Assembly: GCF_008364555.1 (NCBI RefSeq)
Contig: NZ_VTUC01000037.1
Coordinates: 186,001 to 250,000 of the forward strand
DNA length: 64,000 bases
Origin: Enterobacter vonholyi
GTDB lineage: Bacteria; Pseudomonadota; Gammaproteobacteria; Enterobacterales; Enterobacteriaceae
Reading direction: 5' to 3'
The notes under the pieces were generated by a model. It ran no database searches. It was not told where the DNA came from and saw only the letters and a program-made list of their open reading frames with translations. Shown here one piece after another: positions 1 through 10,735 of this stretch; position 1 is the first letter of the stretch, and the number at the start of each line of letters is the position of its first letter. The translations under genes were made by a program, and so were the position numbers.

Positions 1-1614
1 GGTGGCAGAGTCCAGCGGCAGCTCGAGGGTGGTATCCTCGATGAAATCACCCAGATGCGAATCTTCATCATCACCGATTGGTGTTTCCATGGAGATTGGC
101 TCTTTGGCGATCTTCAGAACTTTACGGATCTTGTCTTCCGGCATCAGCATGCGCTCGGCCAGCTCTTCCGGCGTCGGCTCGCGGCCCATCTCCTGCAGCA
201 TCTGGCGGGAAATACGGTTGAGCTTGTTGATGGTCTCAATCATATGCACCGGAATACGGATGGTGCGCGCCTGATCCGCGATAGAGCGGGTGATAGCCTG
301 ACGGATCCACCAGGTTGCATAGGTGGAGAACTTGTAACCACGACGGTATTCAAACTTATCTACCGCTTTCATCAGACCAATGTTGCCTTCCTGAATCAGA
401 TCCAGGAACTGCAGGCCACGGTTGGTGTATTTCTTGGCGATAGAGATAACCAGACGCAAGTTCGCTTCAACCATCTCTTTCTTCGCACGGCGAGCTTTCG
501 CTTCACCGATGGACATACGACGGTTGATGTCTTTTACCTGCTCGATGGTCAGGCCGGTCTCTTCTTCAATCTGATGCAGTTTCTGCAGGCCGCGATGCAC
601 ATCGTCCTTCACGTCGTGCAGTTTTTCAGACCACGGCTTGTTCATCGCGATAGCCGCGTTGAACCAGGTTTCGCTGGTTTCGTTACCGGTGAAGAGGGTG
701 ATGAAGTTCTTCTTCGGCATTTTGCACTGCTCAACGCACAGCTTCATGATGATGCGTTCCTGGGTGCGTACGCGATCCATCATCACGCGCATGCTGTTTA
801 CCAGGTAGTCGAACTGTTTTGGCACCAGGCGGAACTGTTTGAATACTTCAGACAGCTTCAGGATCTCTTCCTGAGCGGCAGCGTGGCTGCGGCCTTTCGC
901 TTTGATGGTGTCACGCGTCACTTCGTACTGGGTACGCAGCTCGGCAAACTTCTCACGTGCCAGCTCCGGGTCGATGCTGTTGTCATCGTCCGCGGTGTCG
1001 TCGTCGCTCTCTTCCTCATCTTCGTCTTCGTCATCATCCATCTCTTCCTGAGACAGTTCAGAACCGACGTGAGTGGCGGTAGGCGCCATATCTTCTTCAG
1101 CGTTCGGGTCGACAAAACCGGTGATCAGGTCAGACAGGCGCGCTTCTTCCGCTTCAACGCGATCGTACTGCTCCAGCAGATAGGTGATCGCTTCCGGGTA
1201 CTCGGCGACAGAGCACTGAACCTGGTTGATCCCGTCTTCGATGCGTTTTGCGATGTCAATTTCGCCTTCGCGGGTCAACAGTTCAACGGTACCCATTTCG
1301 CGCATGTACATGCGGACCGGGTCAGTGGTACGCCCGATTTCAGATTCCACGCTGGACAGTACCTGTGCAGCAGCTTCTTCCGCATCTTCGTCAGTGTTGT
1401 TGGAGGTTTCAGCCAGCAACAGATCATCGGCATCCGGTGCTTCTTCCATCACCTGAATGCCCATGTCATTGATCATTTGGATGATGTCTTCGATTTGATC
1501 TGAATCGACGATATCTTCCGGCAGATGGTCATTGACCTCGGCATAGGTCAGATAGCCTTGCTCCTTACCACGTTGGACAAGAAGTTTCAGCTGTGACTGC
1601 GGGTTTTGCTCCAT
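1..1614 (-). CDS. rpoD: RNA polymerase sigma-70 factor RpoD (partial, C-terminal end outside window)
   Basis: Primary housekeeping sigma factor, which directs core RNA polymerase to -10/-35 promoters. It is open from the ATG at 1614 (protein begins [12 protein letters not shown]) to the window edge without a stop, giving 538 codons; the enterobacterial protein is about 613 residues, so roughly 75 residues of region 4 (the -35-binding helix-turn-helix) lie outside. Region 1.1, the acidic Asp/Glu-rich stretch of the non-conserved region (about residues 170-210), and regions 1.2-3 are all present; the last readable residues are LPLDSAT. It is the third gene of the rpsU-dnaG-rpoD macromolecular synthesis operon, 165 bp after dnaG. 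Truncation is only by the window boundary. Confidence 0.97.
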   Translation of the reverse strand, partial: MEQNPQSQLKLLVQRGKEQGYLTYAEVNDHLPEDIVDSDQIEDIIQMINDMGIQVMEEAPDADDLLLAETSNNTDEDAEEAAAQVLSSVESEIGRTTDPVRMYMREMGTVELLTREGEIDIAKRIEDGINQVQCSVAEYPEAITYLLEQYDRVEAEEARLSDLITGFVDPNAEEDMAPTATHVGSELSQEEMDDDEDEDEEESDDDTADDDNSIDPELAREKFAELRTQYEVTRDTIKAKGRSHAAAQEEILKLSEVFKQFRLVPKQFDYLVNSMRVMMDRVRTQERIIMKLCVEQCKMPKKNFITLFTGNETSETWFNAAIAMNKPWSEKLHDVKDDVHRGLQKLHQIEEETGLTIEQVKDINRRMSIGEAKARRAKKEMVEANLRLVISIAKKYTNRGLQFLDLIQEGNIGLMKAVDKFEYRRGYKFSTYATWWIRQAITRSIADQARTIRIPVHMIETINKLNRISRQMLQEMGREPTPEELAERMLMPEDKIRKVLKIAKEPISMETPIGDDEDSHLGDFIEDTTLELPLDSAT

Positions 1615-1779
1615 AAGACGGTATCCACACTTAATTCGTTTGATTGGTGTCGGCGATGGGGCTGCCAACCTTTAAAGCGAGGGCGTACTTATATTTTTGC
1701 CGCTGCCTCTCAGTGCGGCTGCCGGGGGCTTCCCGATCGATATTCGGCACTTAAGCCGTTAAATACTTTTGCTTTTGAC
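1615..1779 (-). other. dnaG-rpoD intercistronic spacer with hairpin
   Basis: A 165-bp spacer inside the macromolecular synthesis operon. A short stem is visible (GCCGC at 1699-1703 pairing with GCGGC at 1715-1719). In E. coli this spacer is known to contain an RNA processing site that separates the dnaG and rpoD messages. That this copy is processed too is inference from position only. Confidence 0.35.
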
Positions 1780-3525
1780 TTATTTCTTCGCCAGTTCCTG
1801 GTTAATCATCCAGAGCTCCCGGCGTTCTTCGCTGCTCAAACCGTGTGTGCGCTCGCGAGCTATCAACTCTTCCTGGCGCAGCTCAAGCATCGAATCAAAC
1901 ATATGGTTGAGTGAGTCGGTGAACGTTTTTTCTGCAATGTCCTTATCTGCTATATCGTCCCACATCGACAATTTTTCAAGGGTAGCGGCCTCTTTTGTGC
2001 CGCGATAATGCTCTAAAAGTTGTCCGGTGGTCAGACCTGGCTGTGACAAACACGTGTTGACCAGTTCTGAAAATAAGCCAAGTCCGGGCAATTTTTCGTG
2101 GTTCAAACCCGCCAGCGACGGCACCTGCGGCGCAAGCTCGGGGTTTTGGACCAGTAACCCTATCAGTATACGCATGGTTGTGCGTTTTAGCTGAGGCGCG
2201 GGGCGAACCGTGCCGTTTTCAGCCTGTTTAGGCATTAAACGTTCAAGCTGGCTGTCATCCAGAATGCCGAGCTTGTTGCCTAACTCCTGACGCAGGTAGA
2301 TGCGCAGCGTTTCGCCGGGCACCTGACTGATTAACGGCAGCGCCAGCGTGCTGAGCTGCGCGCGCCCGTCAGGGGTACTCAAATCGACCTGCGGCATCAG
2401 GCTGTTAAACAAAAACGTGGAGAGCGGCTGAGCCTGCTCCATCCGCGCTTCAAACGCCGCTTTGCCCTCTTTACGCACCAGCGTATCCGGGTCTTCACCG
2501 TCGGGCAGGAACATAAAGCGTAGCTGACGCCCGTCGGTCATATAGGGTAGCGCGGTTTCCAGCGCACGCCAGGCGGCGTCGCGTCCTGCACGGTCACCGT
2601 CGTAACAGCAGATGACGTTATTGGTCACCCTGAACAGCAGTTGAATATGATCGGCGGTGGTGGACGTACCTAACGACGCAACCGCGTAGTTAATGTCGTA
2701 CTGCGCCAGCGCAACGACGTCCATATAGCCTTCGACGACCAGAAGACGCGGAGGTTCCGCGTTATCCTGCTGCGCCTCATAAAGACCGTAAAGCTGGCGG
2801 CCCTTATGGAAAATATCGGTTTCCGGGGAGTTAAGGTATTTCGGCAGGGCATCACCCAGCACGCGACCACCAAAACCAATTACCCGGCCTCGCTTGTCGC
2901 GGATCGGAAACATCACCCGTTCGCGGAAGCGGTCGTAGCTTCGTCCCTGGTCGTTGGTGACCAGCATGCCTGCATCGATGAGAGATTTACGATCTTCGCT
3001 ATTGCCGCCAAAACGCTTTAACACGTTGTCCCAGCCGGGCGGGGCGTAACCAATAGCGAAACGCGCAATGACATCGTCGCTCAGTCCGCGCTTGTTCAGA
3101 TACTGACGCGCAGGCTCAGCCGCAGAGTGCTTAAGAGACTGTTGGTAAAACGAATTCAGGCCATCCATCAGTTGATACAGCGTTTGCCGTTGATGGCGCT
3201 CGATCTGACTTGGCCCACTGCCTGCTTCATACGGCACTTCAAGGTTATGCATTGCCGCCAGCTCTTCGACGGTTTCAACGAACTCGAGCTTGTCGTAGTT
3301 CATTAAAAAATCAACGGCATTACCGTGAGCACCACAGCCGAAGCAATGGTAAAACTGCTTTTCACCGTTTACGGTGAAGGAGGGGGTTTTTTCGTTATGG
3401 AACGGACAGCACGCATGGTAATTCTTGCCCTGTTTTTTCAGCTTTACCCGCGCGTCGATGAGATCGACGATGTCGGTTCTGGCAAGCAGGTCATTGATGA
3501 AAACGCGTGGGATTCTTCCGGCCAT
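1780..3525 (-). CDS. dnaG: DNA primase DnaG
   Basis: Synthesises RNA primers for replication and interacts with the DnaB helicase. The protein is 581 residues, the usual enterobacterial length. The CHC2 zinc-binding residues Cys40, His43, Cys61 and Cys64 are present, followed by the Toprim catalytic core (EGYMD and YDGDRAG motifs) and the C-terminal helicase-binding domain. I chose the ATG at 3525 (MAGRIPRV) rather than the in-frame TTG nine bases upstream because it matches the family N-terminus and has a GGGG stretch just upstream. It lies between rpsU and rpoD; a hairpin after rpsU probably limits its expression relative to rpsU. Confidence 0.97.
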   Translation of the reverse strand: MAGRIPRVFINDLLARTDIVDLIDARVKLKKQGKNYHACCPFHNEKTPSFTVNGEKQFYHCFGCGAHGNAVDFLMNYDKLEFVETVEELAAMHNLEVPYEAGSGPSQIERHQRQTLYQLMDGLNSFYQQSLKHSAAEPARQYLNKRGLSDDVIARFAIGYAPPGWDNVLKRFGGNSEDRKSLIDAGMLVTNDQGRSYDRFRERVMFPIRDKRGRVIGFGGRVLGDALPKYLNSPETDIFHKGRQLYGLYEAQQDNAEPPRLLVVEGYMDVVALAQYDINYAVASLGTSTTADHIQLLFRVTNNVICCYDGDRAGRDAAWRALETALPYMTDGRQLRFMFLPDGEDPDTLVRKEGKAAFEARMEQAQPLSTFLFNSLMPQVDLSTPDGRAQLSTLALPLISQVPGETLRIYLRQELGNKLGILDDSQLERLMPKQAENGTVRPAPQLKRTTMRILIGLLVQNPELAPQVPSLAGLNHEKLPGLGLFSELVNTCLSQPGLTTGQLLEHYRGTKEAATLEKLSMWDDIADKDIAEKTFTDSLNHMFDSMLELRQEELIARERTHGLSSEERRELWMINQELAKK

Positions 3526-3616
3526 ATGCCCCAAAAATTTAAGCGACTTATAAACGAAAACAAGCCGCGCATTCCTTCCGGAAGCACGGCCTTACGACTA
3601 TTACTCTGTCTGTCAA

Positions 3617-3636
3617 TTGAGGGCTGAGGCCCTCAA
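3617..3636 (-). terminator. rpsU-dnaG intercistronic hairpin (T1-type attenuator)
   Basis: Perfect 7-bp inverted repeat TTGAGGG/CCCTCAA with a 6-base loop, beginning four bases after the rpsU stop. It has no long U tract. In E. coli a partial terminator (T1) between rpsU and dnaG lowers primase expression; this hairpin sits at the matching place. Confidence 0.6.
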
Positions 3637-3640
3637 CCAA

Positions 3641-3895
<255 letters not shown>

Positions 3896-4033
3896 TCAAC
3901 GCCAGCTTATTTCAAAATGGTGCGGAATTTTACTGCAAATGCTGCTGCTTTGTAAAGCACCGATGCGATTTTGAAAGGGACTTTAATAAGGGTGAGGAGT
4001 ATACACGAGCCTTCTTCCAGGGGCGAACAAAGT

Positions 4034-4062
4034 TTTACATCAACCCGCCCAGGCTCTACACT
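4034..4062 (+). promoter_or_regulatory. Candidate sigma-70 promoter of tsaD
   Basis: TTTACA (4034-4039), exactly 17 bp spacer, TACACT (4057-4062), about 30 bp before the tsaD ATG at 4093. This is predicted from sequence only. I did not find a convincing LexA box in the rpsU-tsaD gap. Confidence 0.5.
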
Positions 4063-4092
4063 GCGCGGTATTGAAACGAGGTAAAACAAGTC

Positions 4093-5106
4093 ATGCGTGT
4101 ACTGGGTATTGAAACATCCTGCGATGAAACCGGCATCGCCATTTACGACGACGAAAAAGGACTTCTGGCCAACCAGCTGTATAGTCAGGTGAAATTGCAC
4201 GCTGACTACGGCGGCGTCGTACCTGAACTGGCCTCTCGTGACCACGTGCGTAAAACGGTTCCCCTGATTCAGGCGGCGCTGAAAGAGGCCGGGTTGAGCT
4301 CAACCGATATTGATGCCGTGGCCTATACCGCAGGCCCGGGCCTGGTCGGTGCGCTGCTGGTTGGCGCAACCGTTGGTCGTTCGCTGGCCTTCGCGTGGGA
4401 CGTGCCGGCCATCCCGGTTCACCATATGGAAGGGCATCTTCTGGCGCCGATGCTGGAAGAGAATCCGCCTGAATTCCCGTTTGTTGCGCTGCTGGTTTCC
4501 GGCGGCCATACGCAGCTGATTAGCGTAACGGGCATTGGCAAGTACGAGCTGCTGGGCGAGTCGATCGACGACGCCGCCGGTGAAGCGTTCGATAAAACCG
4601 CCAAGCTGCTGGGTCTGGATTACCCGGGCGGCCCGATGCTGTCAAAAATGGCGTCGCAGGGAACGGAAGGGCGCTTTGTCTTCCCGCGTCCGATGACCGA
4701 CCGTCCGGGGCTGGACTTCAGCTTCTCCGGGCTGAAAACCTTCGCGGCGAATACGATCCGTAATAACGATGACAGCGAGCAAACCCGCGCCGATATCGCC
4801 CGCGCGTTCGAAGATGCGGTAGTGGACACGCTGATGATCAAGTGCAAGCGCGCGCTGGATCAGACCGGGTTTAAGCGTCTGGTGATGGCGGGCGGCGTGA
4901 GCGCTAACCGCACGCTTCGCGCGAAGCTCGCCGAGATGATGCAAAAGCGTCGCGGGGAAGTGTTCTATGCCCGTCCGGAATTCTGTACCGATAACGGGGC
5001 GATGATCGCCTACGCCGGGATGGTGCGCCTTAATGCGGGGGCAACGTCCGACCTGAGCGTGTCCGTGCGTCCGCGCTGGCCGCTGGCGGAACTGCCGGAG
5101 GCGTAA
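4093..5106 (+). CDS. tsaD: tRNA N6-threonylcarbamoyladenosine transferase TsaD
   Basis: Catalytic subunit (with TsaB, TsaC and TsaE) that transfers the threonylcarbamoyl group to A37 of tRNAs reading ANN codons; cytoplasmic. It is 337 residues. The ASKHA-fold family signature is clear: metal-binding His111 and His115 in HHMEGH, an N-terminal GIETSCDET motif and the C-terminal DNGAMIAY motif. A GAGG ribosome site lies about 10 bases before the ATG. It is monocistronic, divergent from rpsU and convergent with ureG. In E. coli the downstream neighbours are the ttd tartrate genes; here they are replaced by urease. Confidence 0.97.
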   Translation: MRVLGIETSCDETGIAIYDDEKGLLANQLYSQVKLHADYGGVVPELASRDHVRKTVPLIQAALKEAGLSSTDIDAVAYTAGPGLVGALLVGATVGRSLAFAWDVPAIPVHHMEGHLLAPMLEENPPEFPFVALLVSGGHTQLISVTGIGKYELLGESIDDAAGEAFDKTAKLLGLDYPGGPMLSKMASQGTEGRFVFPRPMTDRPGLDFSFSGLKTFAANTIRNNDDSEQTRADIARAFEDAVVDTLMIKCKRALDQTGFKRLVMAGGVSANRTLRAKLAEMMQKRRGEVFYARPEFCTDNGAMIAYAGMVRLNAGATSDLSVSVRPRWPLAELPEA

Positions 5107-5107
5107 T

Positions 5108-5141
5108 CCCTCACCCTACCCCTCTCCCAAAGGGAGAGGGG
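5108..5141. repeat. CCCTCACCC/CCCTCTCCC palindrome, copy 1
   Basis: Ten-base perfect stem CCCCTCTCCC (5119-5128)/GGGAGAGGGG (5132-5141) with an AAA loop, preceded by the CCCTCACCCTA side arm. It lies between the convergent ends of tsaD and ureG, so it can form a strong hairpin in both transcripts and may act as a bidirectional 3' end. One of seven copies of the family in this window. Confidence 0.8.
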
Positions 5142-5150
5142 ATCGTTTGA

Positions 5151-5768
5151 CTACACCCGCAACATCCCTTTCTCTTCCAGAAACGCAATAATCGTCGCAA
5201 GACCGTCACCCGCCTTCAGGTTGGTAAAGGTCCATGGGCGCTCGCCGCGCATGCGGTTGGTATCGCGCTCCATCACCTCCAGCGACGCCCCCACGTACGG
5301 CGCGAGATCGGTTTTGTTGATGACCAGAAAATCGGATTTGGTGATCCCCGGCCCGCCCTTGCGCGGGATTTTTTCCCCTTCGGCCACGTCAATCACGTAA
5401 ATGGTCAGATCCGCCAGCTCAGGACTGAACGTCGCGCTGAGGTTGTCACCGCCGCTTTCAACGAAGATCAGGTCCAGATTGCCGAACTTCTCGCTCAACG
5501 CTTCCACCGCCGCCAGGTTCATCGAAGCATCTTCCCGGATAGCGGTATGCGGGCAGCCGCCCGTCTCCACGCCCACGATGCGCTCTGGCTCCAGCGCGCC
5601 CGCTTCGGTCAGGATGCGCTGATCCTCTTTGGTGTAGATATCGTTGGTGACCACCGCAAGATGATAGGTATCGCGCATCGCCTTGCAGAGCGCTTCCAGC
5701 AGCGCGGTTTTGCCCGACCCTACCGGGCCGCCCACGCCCACGCGCAGGGGATGTTTGTAATCAGCCAT
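5151..5768 (-). CDS. ureG: Urease accessory GTPase UreG
   Basis: GTPase that drives nickel delivery to apo-urease in complex with UreD, UreF and UreE. It is 205 residues, like the Klebsiella protein. The P-loop GGPVGSGKT is at residues 13-21 and the metal-binding Cys72-Pro-His74 motif follows; the NKTD guanine-specificity motif is present. It is the last gene of the ureDABCEJFG operon, 9 bp after ureF. Confidence 0.97.
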   Translation of the reverse strand: MADYKHPLRVGVGGPVGSGKTALLEALCKAMRDTYHLAVVTNDIYTKEDQRILTEAGALEPERIVGVETGGCPHTAIREDASMNLAAVEALSEKFGNLDLIFVESGGDNLSATFSPELADLTIYVIDVAEGEKIPRKGGPGITKSDFLVINKTDLAPYVGASLEVMERDTNRMRGERPWTFTNLKAGDGLATIIAFLEEKGMLRV

Positions 5769-5777
5769 GTTGACTCC

Positions 5778-6452
5778 TCAGGAACGGAATAGTCGTGAAT
5801 ATTGGGTTTCGTGGCGCGCCGAGGCGATGGCGGACAGCGGCGTTGCTGCCCCCAGCGCGTCGTCGCTACGTAAAAATGCCTGTTCAAACCCGGCGGCGTA
5901 GTGGTCGCTCAGTTCGATAATCAGCTGCTGCGCGGCCTGTTGCCCAAACGGCACCAGCTTGACGCCCGCCATGACCGCGCTCTCCATCCAGCTGTAGCCC
6001 AGACTCAGCGCCAGTTCGTGCGCGCTAATGCCCCAGCGAACGCCGAGCCACGCCATGCCGCAGAGCTGGCTTTGCATAAACAGCGGCAGCCATTCGGGCG
6101 GACAGTCAGGTTCCCAGCTCTTAATCAGCCGCGTAAAGGCCGCCCCGCGGTTGCGCTCTTCTTCTCGTAGCTCGCGCGTTTCCCGACATGCGAGCAGGTA
6201 TGCCGTCCAGCGTTTTGCATTTGTAAGAGAGCGTTGCTCACAGGCCTGATAAATACGGATAAACAGCGGCAGGTCGACGCAGAAAAAGCTCTGCTCCATC
6301 TGCTGGATTTGCCAGCGTTTAAAGGCGTTGGCGTCCGTGACCCAGCCCGCCTCAACGGCCCACTCCAGCCCCTGTGACCAGGTAAACGACCCGACCGGCA
6401 GGCTGCTGCTGGAGAGCTGCATCAGGCGCAGCAACTGGCGGGAATGATCCAT
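5778..6452 (-). CDS. ureF: Urease accessory protein UreF
   Basis: All-helical chaperone that docks on UreD-urease and gates UreG GTPase activity during metallocentre assembly. It is 224 residues, normal for the family, with the [15 protein letters not shown]-terminal signature and the GYSWMES central motif. The start ATG overlaps the ureJ stop codon (TGATG), showing tight translational coupling. Confidence 0.96.
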   Translation of the reverse strand: MDHSRQLLRLMQLSSSSLPVGSFTWSQGLEWAVEAGWVTDANAFKRWQIQQMEQSFFCVDLPLFIRIYQACEQRSLTNAKRWTAYLLACRETRELREEERNRGAAFTRLIKSWEPDCPPEWLPLFMQSQLCGMAWLGVRWGISAHELALSLGYSWMESAVMAGVKLVPFGQQAAQQLIIELSDHYAAGFEQAFLRSDDALGAATPLSAIASARHETQYSRLFRS

Positions 6453-6991
6453 CAGCTCATCAGTGCCAGCAGGGCGGAGACGATCAGCCCGCCGCCGAAG
6501 GTTTTACGCAGGCCGTCGTGACGGCGCAGCAGCAGCCCTGCGGCAAAGCTGGCGCACAGCACCGTGGCGCTGGCGAGCATAAAGCCGCTGGTGAAGAGCC
6601 AGAAGCTGTGGCCGGACATCTCCACGCCGTGCGCCCAGCCGTGGAACATCGCCAGGGCAGGCACTGCCAGCAGCAAGCGATTTTCAGTTTTAAACATCAT
6701 CACGCCGCAGACCGCCAGCGAGGCGATAATCAGCATCTCCATGCCGCTGAAGCCGCCGAGCAGGCTGCCCGCAATAGCGCCAACGAGCATCATGCCGAGG
6801 GTGGCAAACGGCAGCAGGAGCTTGCGGCCGCTCAGTGCCGAGAGCACGCCTGCACCCGCCAGCATCAGCAGGTGATCGAGTCCGGTCAGCGGATGGAGAA
6901 AACCGGCCTGGAAGCTGTCGGCGCCGTGGCCGGGATGCGCGAGCGCGGGAACGGAAAAAGCCAGCAGTAACAGAGGGAGTAACTTGCGCAT
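6452..6991 (-). CDS. ureJ: HupE/UreJ family membrane protein, probable nickel permease
   Basis: 179-residue membrane protein with an N-terminal signal peptide (cleavage likely after PALA), the HPGHG motif right behind it and the family motif [12 protein letters not shown], followed by about five or six hydrophobic segments. HupE/UreJ proteins are secondary nickel or cobalt transporters found in hydrogenase and urease clusters. Placement between ureE and ureF supports nickel import for urease. The classical Klebsiella aerogenes operon (ureDABCEFG) lacks it. Its transport role here is inferred, not shown. Confidence 0.88.
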   Translation of the reverse strand: MRKLLPLLLLAFSVPALAHPGHGADSFQAGFLHPLTGLDHLLMLAGAGVLSALSGRKLLLPFATLGMMLVGAIAGSLLGGFSGMEMLIIASLAVCGVMMFKTENRLLLAVPALAMFHGWAHGVEMSGHSFWLFTSGFMLASATVLCASFAAGLLLRRHDGLRKTFGGGLIVSALLALMS

Positions 6992-7000
6992 GATTAATCC

Positions 7001-7465
7001 TTAATGTGAATGAGCGTGAGAATGGCCGTGGCTGTGGGCACCGCTGGTGTAAGCGCCCGCTTCCGGTTCAAACGGCAGGCTGGCGTAGGTCACGTCCAGC
7101 CCGAACTGGCGCAGCATGTCGTCGAGAACGTGATCGTGGTGATAGCGCAGCTCGCCGGGCATAACCTGCAGCGGCACGTGGCGGTTGCCCAGGTGGTAGC
7201 AGGCGCGGGCGAGCAGGAACGGATCGGCACAGCGCACCACGGAGACCGACTCCGGAGCGGCGATCACTTCGATGACTTCGCTACCGTCGTCGGTGGTCAG
7301 CAGGTCGCCCCCGCGCAGCAGCAGGCCGCGCGGCAGCATCAACCCGGCTTCACGACCGTCGTTAAGCGCCACGCGGGCGCGGCTTTTCACCCGCACGTCA
7401 ATCGGCAGCGTGACGCTGGCGGTAGTCGGGTGCGCGTGGTCCAGACGTTGGGTCAAATAAATCAT
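7001..7465 (-). CDS. ureE: Urease nickel metallochaperone UreE
   Basis: Dimeric nickel chaperone that feeds UreG. About 154 residues: an N-terminal peptide-binding domain, a metal-binding domain with the conserved GNRHVPLQ motif, and a His-rich tail (alternating His with Ser/Gly/Ala, six His in the last eleven residues) that is shorter and less dense than in K. aerogenes. Three consecutive ATGs (7471, 7468, 7465) precede the body; I chose the third because it matches the family N-terminus and gives the best distance from the AAGGAG ribosome site. It lies a few bases after ureC. Confidence 0.95.
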   Translation of the reverse strand: MIYLTQRLDHAHPTTASVTLPIDVRVKSRARVALNDGREAGLMLPRGLLLRGGDLLTTDDGSEVIEVIAAPESVSVVRCADPFLLARACYHLGNRHVPLQVMPGELRYHHDHVLDDMLRQFGLDVTYASLPFEPEAGAYTSGAHSHGHSHAHSH

Positions 7466-7474
7466 CATCACTCC

Positions 7475-9178
7475 TTAAAACAGGAAATAGCGTTGCGCCA
7501 TCGGCAGAACGTCAGCCGGTTCGCTGGTAATCAGTTCGCCGTCGACGCGCACCTCGTAGGTTTGCGAGTCGACAGTGATATTGGGCTGCAGGCCGTTGTG
7601 GATCATGTCGGCCTTTTTCACCGTCCGGCAGCCTTTTACCACCGCCGTGGCGCTCTGCAGGCTGAGCTGCTGCGGGATGCCGTTCTCACTGGCGGCCTGC
7701 GAGATAAACGTCAGCCGGGTGGCGTGGCGCGCGGCGCCCAACGCGCCAAACATCGGGCGGTAATGCACCGGCTGCGGCGTGGGGATCGAGGCGTTGATAT
7801 CGCCCATCGGCGCGCAGGCGATCATCCCGCCCTTGACGATGGCGGCGGGTTTGACGCCGAAGAACGCCGGGGACCAGACCACCAGATCCGCCAGCTTGCC
7901 CGCCTCAATCGAACCGACCTCATGGGCGATACCGTGGGTCAGCGCCGGGTTTATGGTGTATTTGGCGACGTAGCGCTTCACGCGGAAGTTGTCGTTATCT
8001 CCAGTCTCTTCCGGCAGCGCGCCGCGCTGGACCTTCATGCGGTGCGCGACCTGCCAGGTGCGGATAATCACTTCCCCGACGCGGCCCATGGCCTGCGAGT
8101 CTGACGAGGTTAGCGAGAACGCGCCGATATCGTGCAGGACATCTTCGGCTGCGATGGTCTCCCGGCGAATGCGGGATTCGGCAAACGCTACGTCCTCGGC
8201 GATATCCGGATCGAGGTGATGGCAAACCATCAGCATGTCGAGATGCTCGTCGATGGTATTCACCGTGTAGGGCAGGGTCGGGTTGGTGGAGGAGGGCAGA
8301 ATATTCGGGTGCGCGCAGGCGGTGATGATATCCGGTGCGTGGCCGCCGCCTGCGCCTTCGGTATGGAAAGTGTGGATGGTGCGCCCTGCGATGGCTGCCA
8401 GCGTGTCTTCGACAAACCCGGACTCGTTCAGCGTGTCGCTGTGCAGCGCCACCTGAATATCCATCTCTTCGGCCACCTCCAGCGAGCAGTTGATCGCCGC
8501 AGGCGTCGCGCCCCAGTCTTCGTGGATCTTCAGCCCGATAGCGCCGGCGGCAATCTGCTCGCGCAGGGCGTCCGGGTTGGAGCCGTTACCTTTACCGAGC
8601 AGGCCGATATTCACCGGCAGCGTATCGGCTGCCTGCAGCATGCGGGCGATATACCACGGCCCCGGCGTGCAGGTGGTGGCGTTGGTTCCCGCCGCGGGGC
8701 CGGTGCCGCCGCCGATCATGGTCGTGACGCCGGAGACCAGCGCCTCTTCCGCCTGCTGCGGGCAGATCCAGTGGATGTGGGTGTCGATTCCGCCCGCGGT
8801 GACGATCTTCCCCTCGGCGGCAATCACTTCCGTTGCCGCGCCAATCGGGATCGTCACGCCGGGCTGAATGTCCGGATTACCGGCTTTGCCGACGGCGAAG
8901 ATCCGCCCGTTCTTTACGCCGATATCGGCTTTTACGATCCCCCAGTGATCGACGATCAGCGCGTTGGTGAGAACCAGATCCACGCAGTCGTCTACGGTCA
9001 TCTGCCCCTGACCCATGCCGTCGCGGATCACCTTTCCGCCGCCGAATTTGACCTCTTCGCCGTAGACCGTGAGATCGTCTTCCACTTCGATCCACAGCTC
9101 GCTGTCGGCCAGCCGCACTTTATCGCCGGTGGTGGGGCCGAACATATCGGCATAGGCCCGGCGTGAAATCTCAGCCAT
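7475..9178 (-). CDS. ureC: Urease alpha subunit (catalytic)
   Basis: Hydrolyses urea to ammonia and carbamate in the cytoplasm. It is 567 residues. All active-site residues are in the standard numbering: nickel ligands His134, His136, carbamylated Lys217, His246, His272 and Asp360, substrate-binding His219, and the flap residues Cys319-His320. The gene therefore looks catalytically intact. The ATG overlaps the last 8 bases of ureB. Confidence 0.98.
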   Translation of the reverse strand: MAEISRRAYADMFGPTTGDKVRLADSELWIEVEDDLTVYGEEVKFGGGKVIRDGMGQGQMTVDDCVDLVLTNALIVDHWGIVKADIGVKNGRIFAVGKAGNPDIQPGVTIPIGAATEVIAAEGKIVTAGGIDTHIHWICPQQAEEALVSGVTTMIGGGTGPAAGTNATTCTPGPWYIARMLQAADTLPVNIGLLGKGNGSNPDALREQIAAGAIGLKIHEDWGATPAAINCSLEVAEEMDIQVALHSDTLNESGFVEDTLAAIAGRTIHTFHTEGAGGGHAPDIITACAHPNILPSSTNPTLPYTVNTIDEHLDMLMVCHHLDPDIAEDVAFAESRIRRETIAAEDVLHDIGAFSLTSSDSQAMGRVGEVIIRTWQVAHRMKVQRGALPEETGDNDNFRVKRYVAKYTINPALTHGIAHEVGSIEAGKLADLVVWSPAFFGVKPAAIVKGGMIACAPMGDINASIPTPQPVHYRPMFGALGAARHATRLTFISQAASENGIPQQLSLQSATAVVKGCRTVKKADMIHNGLQPNITVDSQTYEVRVDGELITSEPADVLPMAQRYFLF

Positions 9179-9485
9179 GTTTCACCTCGCCCATCACCTC
9201 GCCGCGAAAGCCGAAAATGCGCTGCGCGCCCGTGACCTGAACCAGCGTCACCTCACGCTTCTGGCCGGGCTCGAAGCGCACGGCGGTGCCCGCCGGGATA
9301 TTCAGCCGGAAGCCTTTGGTGGCTTCCCGCTCGAACTTCAGGGCCGGGTTGACCTCGTAAAAGTGGTAATGCGATCCGACCTGGATCGGCCTGTCGCCGT
9401 GATTTTCGACAACCACGCTTTGGATTTCACGCCCGACGTTGATCGCAATCGTTCCGGGCTGGATCTGGTATTCACCTGGGATCAT
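9171..9485 (-). CDS. ureB: Urease beta subunit
   Basis: Structural subunit of the (UreABC)3 enzyme. It is 104 residues with the family start MIPGEY and the motifs [17 protein letters not shown] and FEPGQKREV. It overlaps ureC by 8 bp and is 10 bp downstream of ureA. Confidence 0.97.
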   Translation of the reverse strand: MIPGEYQIQPGTIAINVGREIQSVVVENHGDRPIQVGSHYHFYEVNPALKFEREATKGFRLNIPAGTAVRFEPGQKREVTLVQVTGAQRIFGFRGEVMGEVKHG

Positions 9486-9495
9486 CGCGCGCTCC

Positions 9496-9798
9496 TTAGA
9501 CGATCGGGTTATGGACGGTGACGAGCTTCGATCCGTCCGGGAAGGTGGCTTCGACCTGAATATCCGGGATCATTTCCGGCACGCCTTCCATTACCTGATC
9601 GCGCGTCAGGACGTGGCGGCCCGCCTCCATCAGCGAGGCGACGGTTTCGCCATCGCGCGCGCCCTCCATGATGAAGGCGCTGATCAGCGCGACCGATTCC
9701 GGGTAATTAAGCTTTACCCCACGCGCAAGGCGGCGTTCGGCAACCAGCGCGGCGGTGAACAGCAACAGCTTGTCTTTTTCTCTGGGGGTCAGTTCCAT
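9496..9798 (-). CDS. ureA: Urease gamma subunit
   Basis: Smallest structural subunit, 100 residues, beginning [12 protein letters not shown] and containing the conserved NYPES and MEGARDG motifs. An in-frame upstream extension to 9882 exists, but it would overlap ureD and is not family-like, so the ATG at 9798 is preferred. It sits 10 bp after ureD. Confidence 0.97.
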   Translation of the reverse strand: MELTPREKDKLLLFTAALVAERRLARGVKLNYPESVALISAFIMEGARDGETVASLMEAGRHVLTRDQVMEGVPEMIPDIQVEATFPDGSKLVTVHNPIV

Positions 9799-9808
9799 AA
9801 CGTTTCTC

Positions 9809-10636
9809 TTATGTCTGCCAGATACGCGGCGAACAGGCGGTTTTGGTGGTGAGAAGCGGGCGAAGCGACTGCCAGACGTCACGCATCACCCGCTGGCAAA
9901 TCAGGTTGTCATCGGAGAGAAAACGCACCGAAAGCAGATCGTCGGTGAGCGTTGCCCCCGCAAACTTTTCCAGCGGCGCGAGCCGTTCGCGTACCGTGTC
10001 GAGATGTTCTTCATTGGCCGGATAGAACAGCAGCGTGCCGAGCCATGGATATCCGGCGACGGGAGTGAGATCGCCGTCGGCAAGGTGCTGACGCTCAATC
10101 AGGCGCGGTTCATCCTCAACCCAGACTTCAAGGCGGCTCTCCAGCGTGCCGTGGCTGAAGGTCTCATTGATCACCGGGCGCCCCAGGCAGTACAGCTCCC
10201 ACGCCAGCAGCGTGCTGGAGGTCTTCAGGTGGAAGACGGAGCGCAGCGCGGCGTTCGCACCCGGGAAGATAATAGTGTCCTGCGGTAGCCACTCCAGCGT
10301 GGATTCATCACCGAGATAAAAGTGCTGATTCAGGCGAGCCTGCGGGCCGCTGCTGCGATAGAACTTGCTGGCGCCGGGCATCGTGATAAGCACATGGCTT
10401 TTGGCGTCCAGCCGAACGGAAATGTCCAGCGTATCGCCGCCCACAATTCCGCCGGGCGGGTGCAGCAGATAAAGGTGGCAGGTTTCCCCTTCGGGATAAA
10501 ATGGACGCTGAACGGTAAGCGGCCCGACGTGATGAGCGGAGTGCAGGAGGGTTTTCTCAGGGGTGTGACAAAACTGCAGGGCAAGCGACGCCTGCCAGCC
10601 TTTGTACGAATTATCAGTGACCTGAGCTGCTAACAT
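9809..10636 (-). CDS. ureD: Urease accessory protein UreD
   Basis: First gene of the operon. UreD is the scaffold that binds apo-urease and recruits UreF and UreG, with an internal tunnel for nickel passage. It is 275 residues and carries the family motifs [10 protein letters not shown] and PGASKFYRS. The ribosome site before the ATG is weak. No ureR activator gene is next to it, which argues against urea-inducible AraC-type control and fits nitrogen control (see the Nac site). Confidence 0.95.
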   Translation of the reverse strand: MLAAQVTDNSYKGWQASLALQFCHTPEKTLLHSAHHVGPLTVQRPFYPEGETCHLYLLHPPGGIVGGDTLDISVRLDAKSHVLITMPGASKFYRSSGPQARLNQHFYLGDESTLEWLPQDTIIFPGANAALRSVFHLKTSSTLLAWELYCLGRPVINETFSHGTLESRLEVWVEDEPRLIERQHLADGDLTPVAGYPWLGTLLFYPANEEHLDTVRERLAPLEKFAGATLTDDLLSVRFLSDDNLICQRVMRDVWQSLRPLLTTKTACSPRIWQT

Positions 10637-10699
10637 GCTGCATCCATCTGCTCATCATCGGGGTCGTTTCAGTATGCCCTGGCAGAAATGAAGGCTGTC

Positions 10700-10714
10700 A
10701 TATGAGTCGCTTAT
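10700..10714. promoter_or_regulatory. Candidate Nac-binding site of the urease operon
   Basis: Exact ATA-N9-TAT, the consensus of the LysR-type nitrogen assimilation control protein, centred about 70 bp before the ureD ATG. In Klebsiella aerogenes Nac activates ureD from a site of this form. The motif has six fixed bases, so one chance match per about 4 kb is expected; position rather than sequence makes it notable. Confidence 0.45.
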
Positions 10715-10735
10715 GGATGGCGGTTAAGACGAAAC

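Noticed and set aside
55-1503. 482-codon open frame on the plus strand
   Set aside because: Antisense to rpoD, whose sequence matches sigma-70 throughout; no family-like protein and no ribosome site.
7010-9166. Long plus-strand open frames of 364 and 344 codons
   Set aside because: Antisense to ureE and ureC, which are fully supported; a product of high third-position GC.
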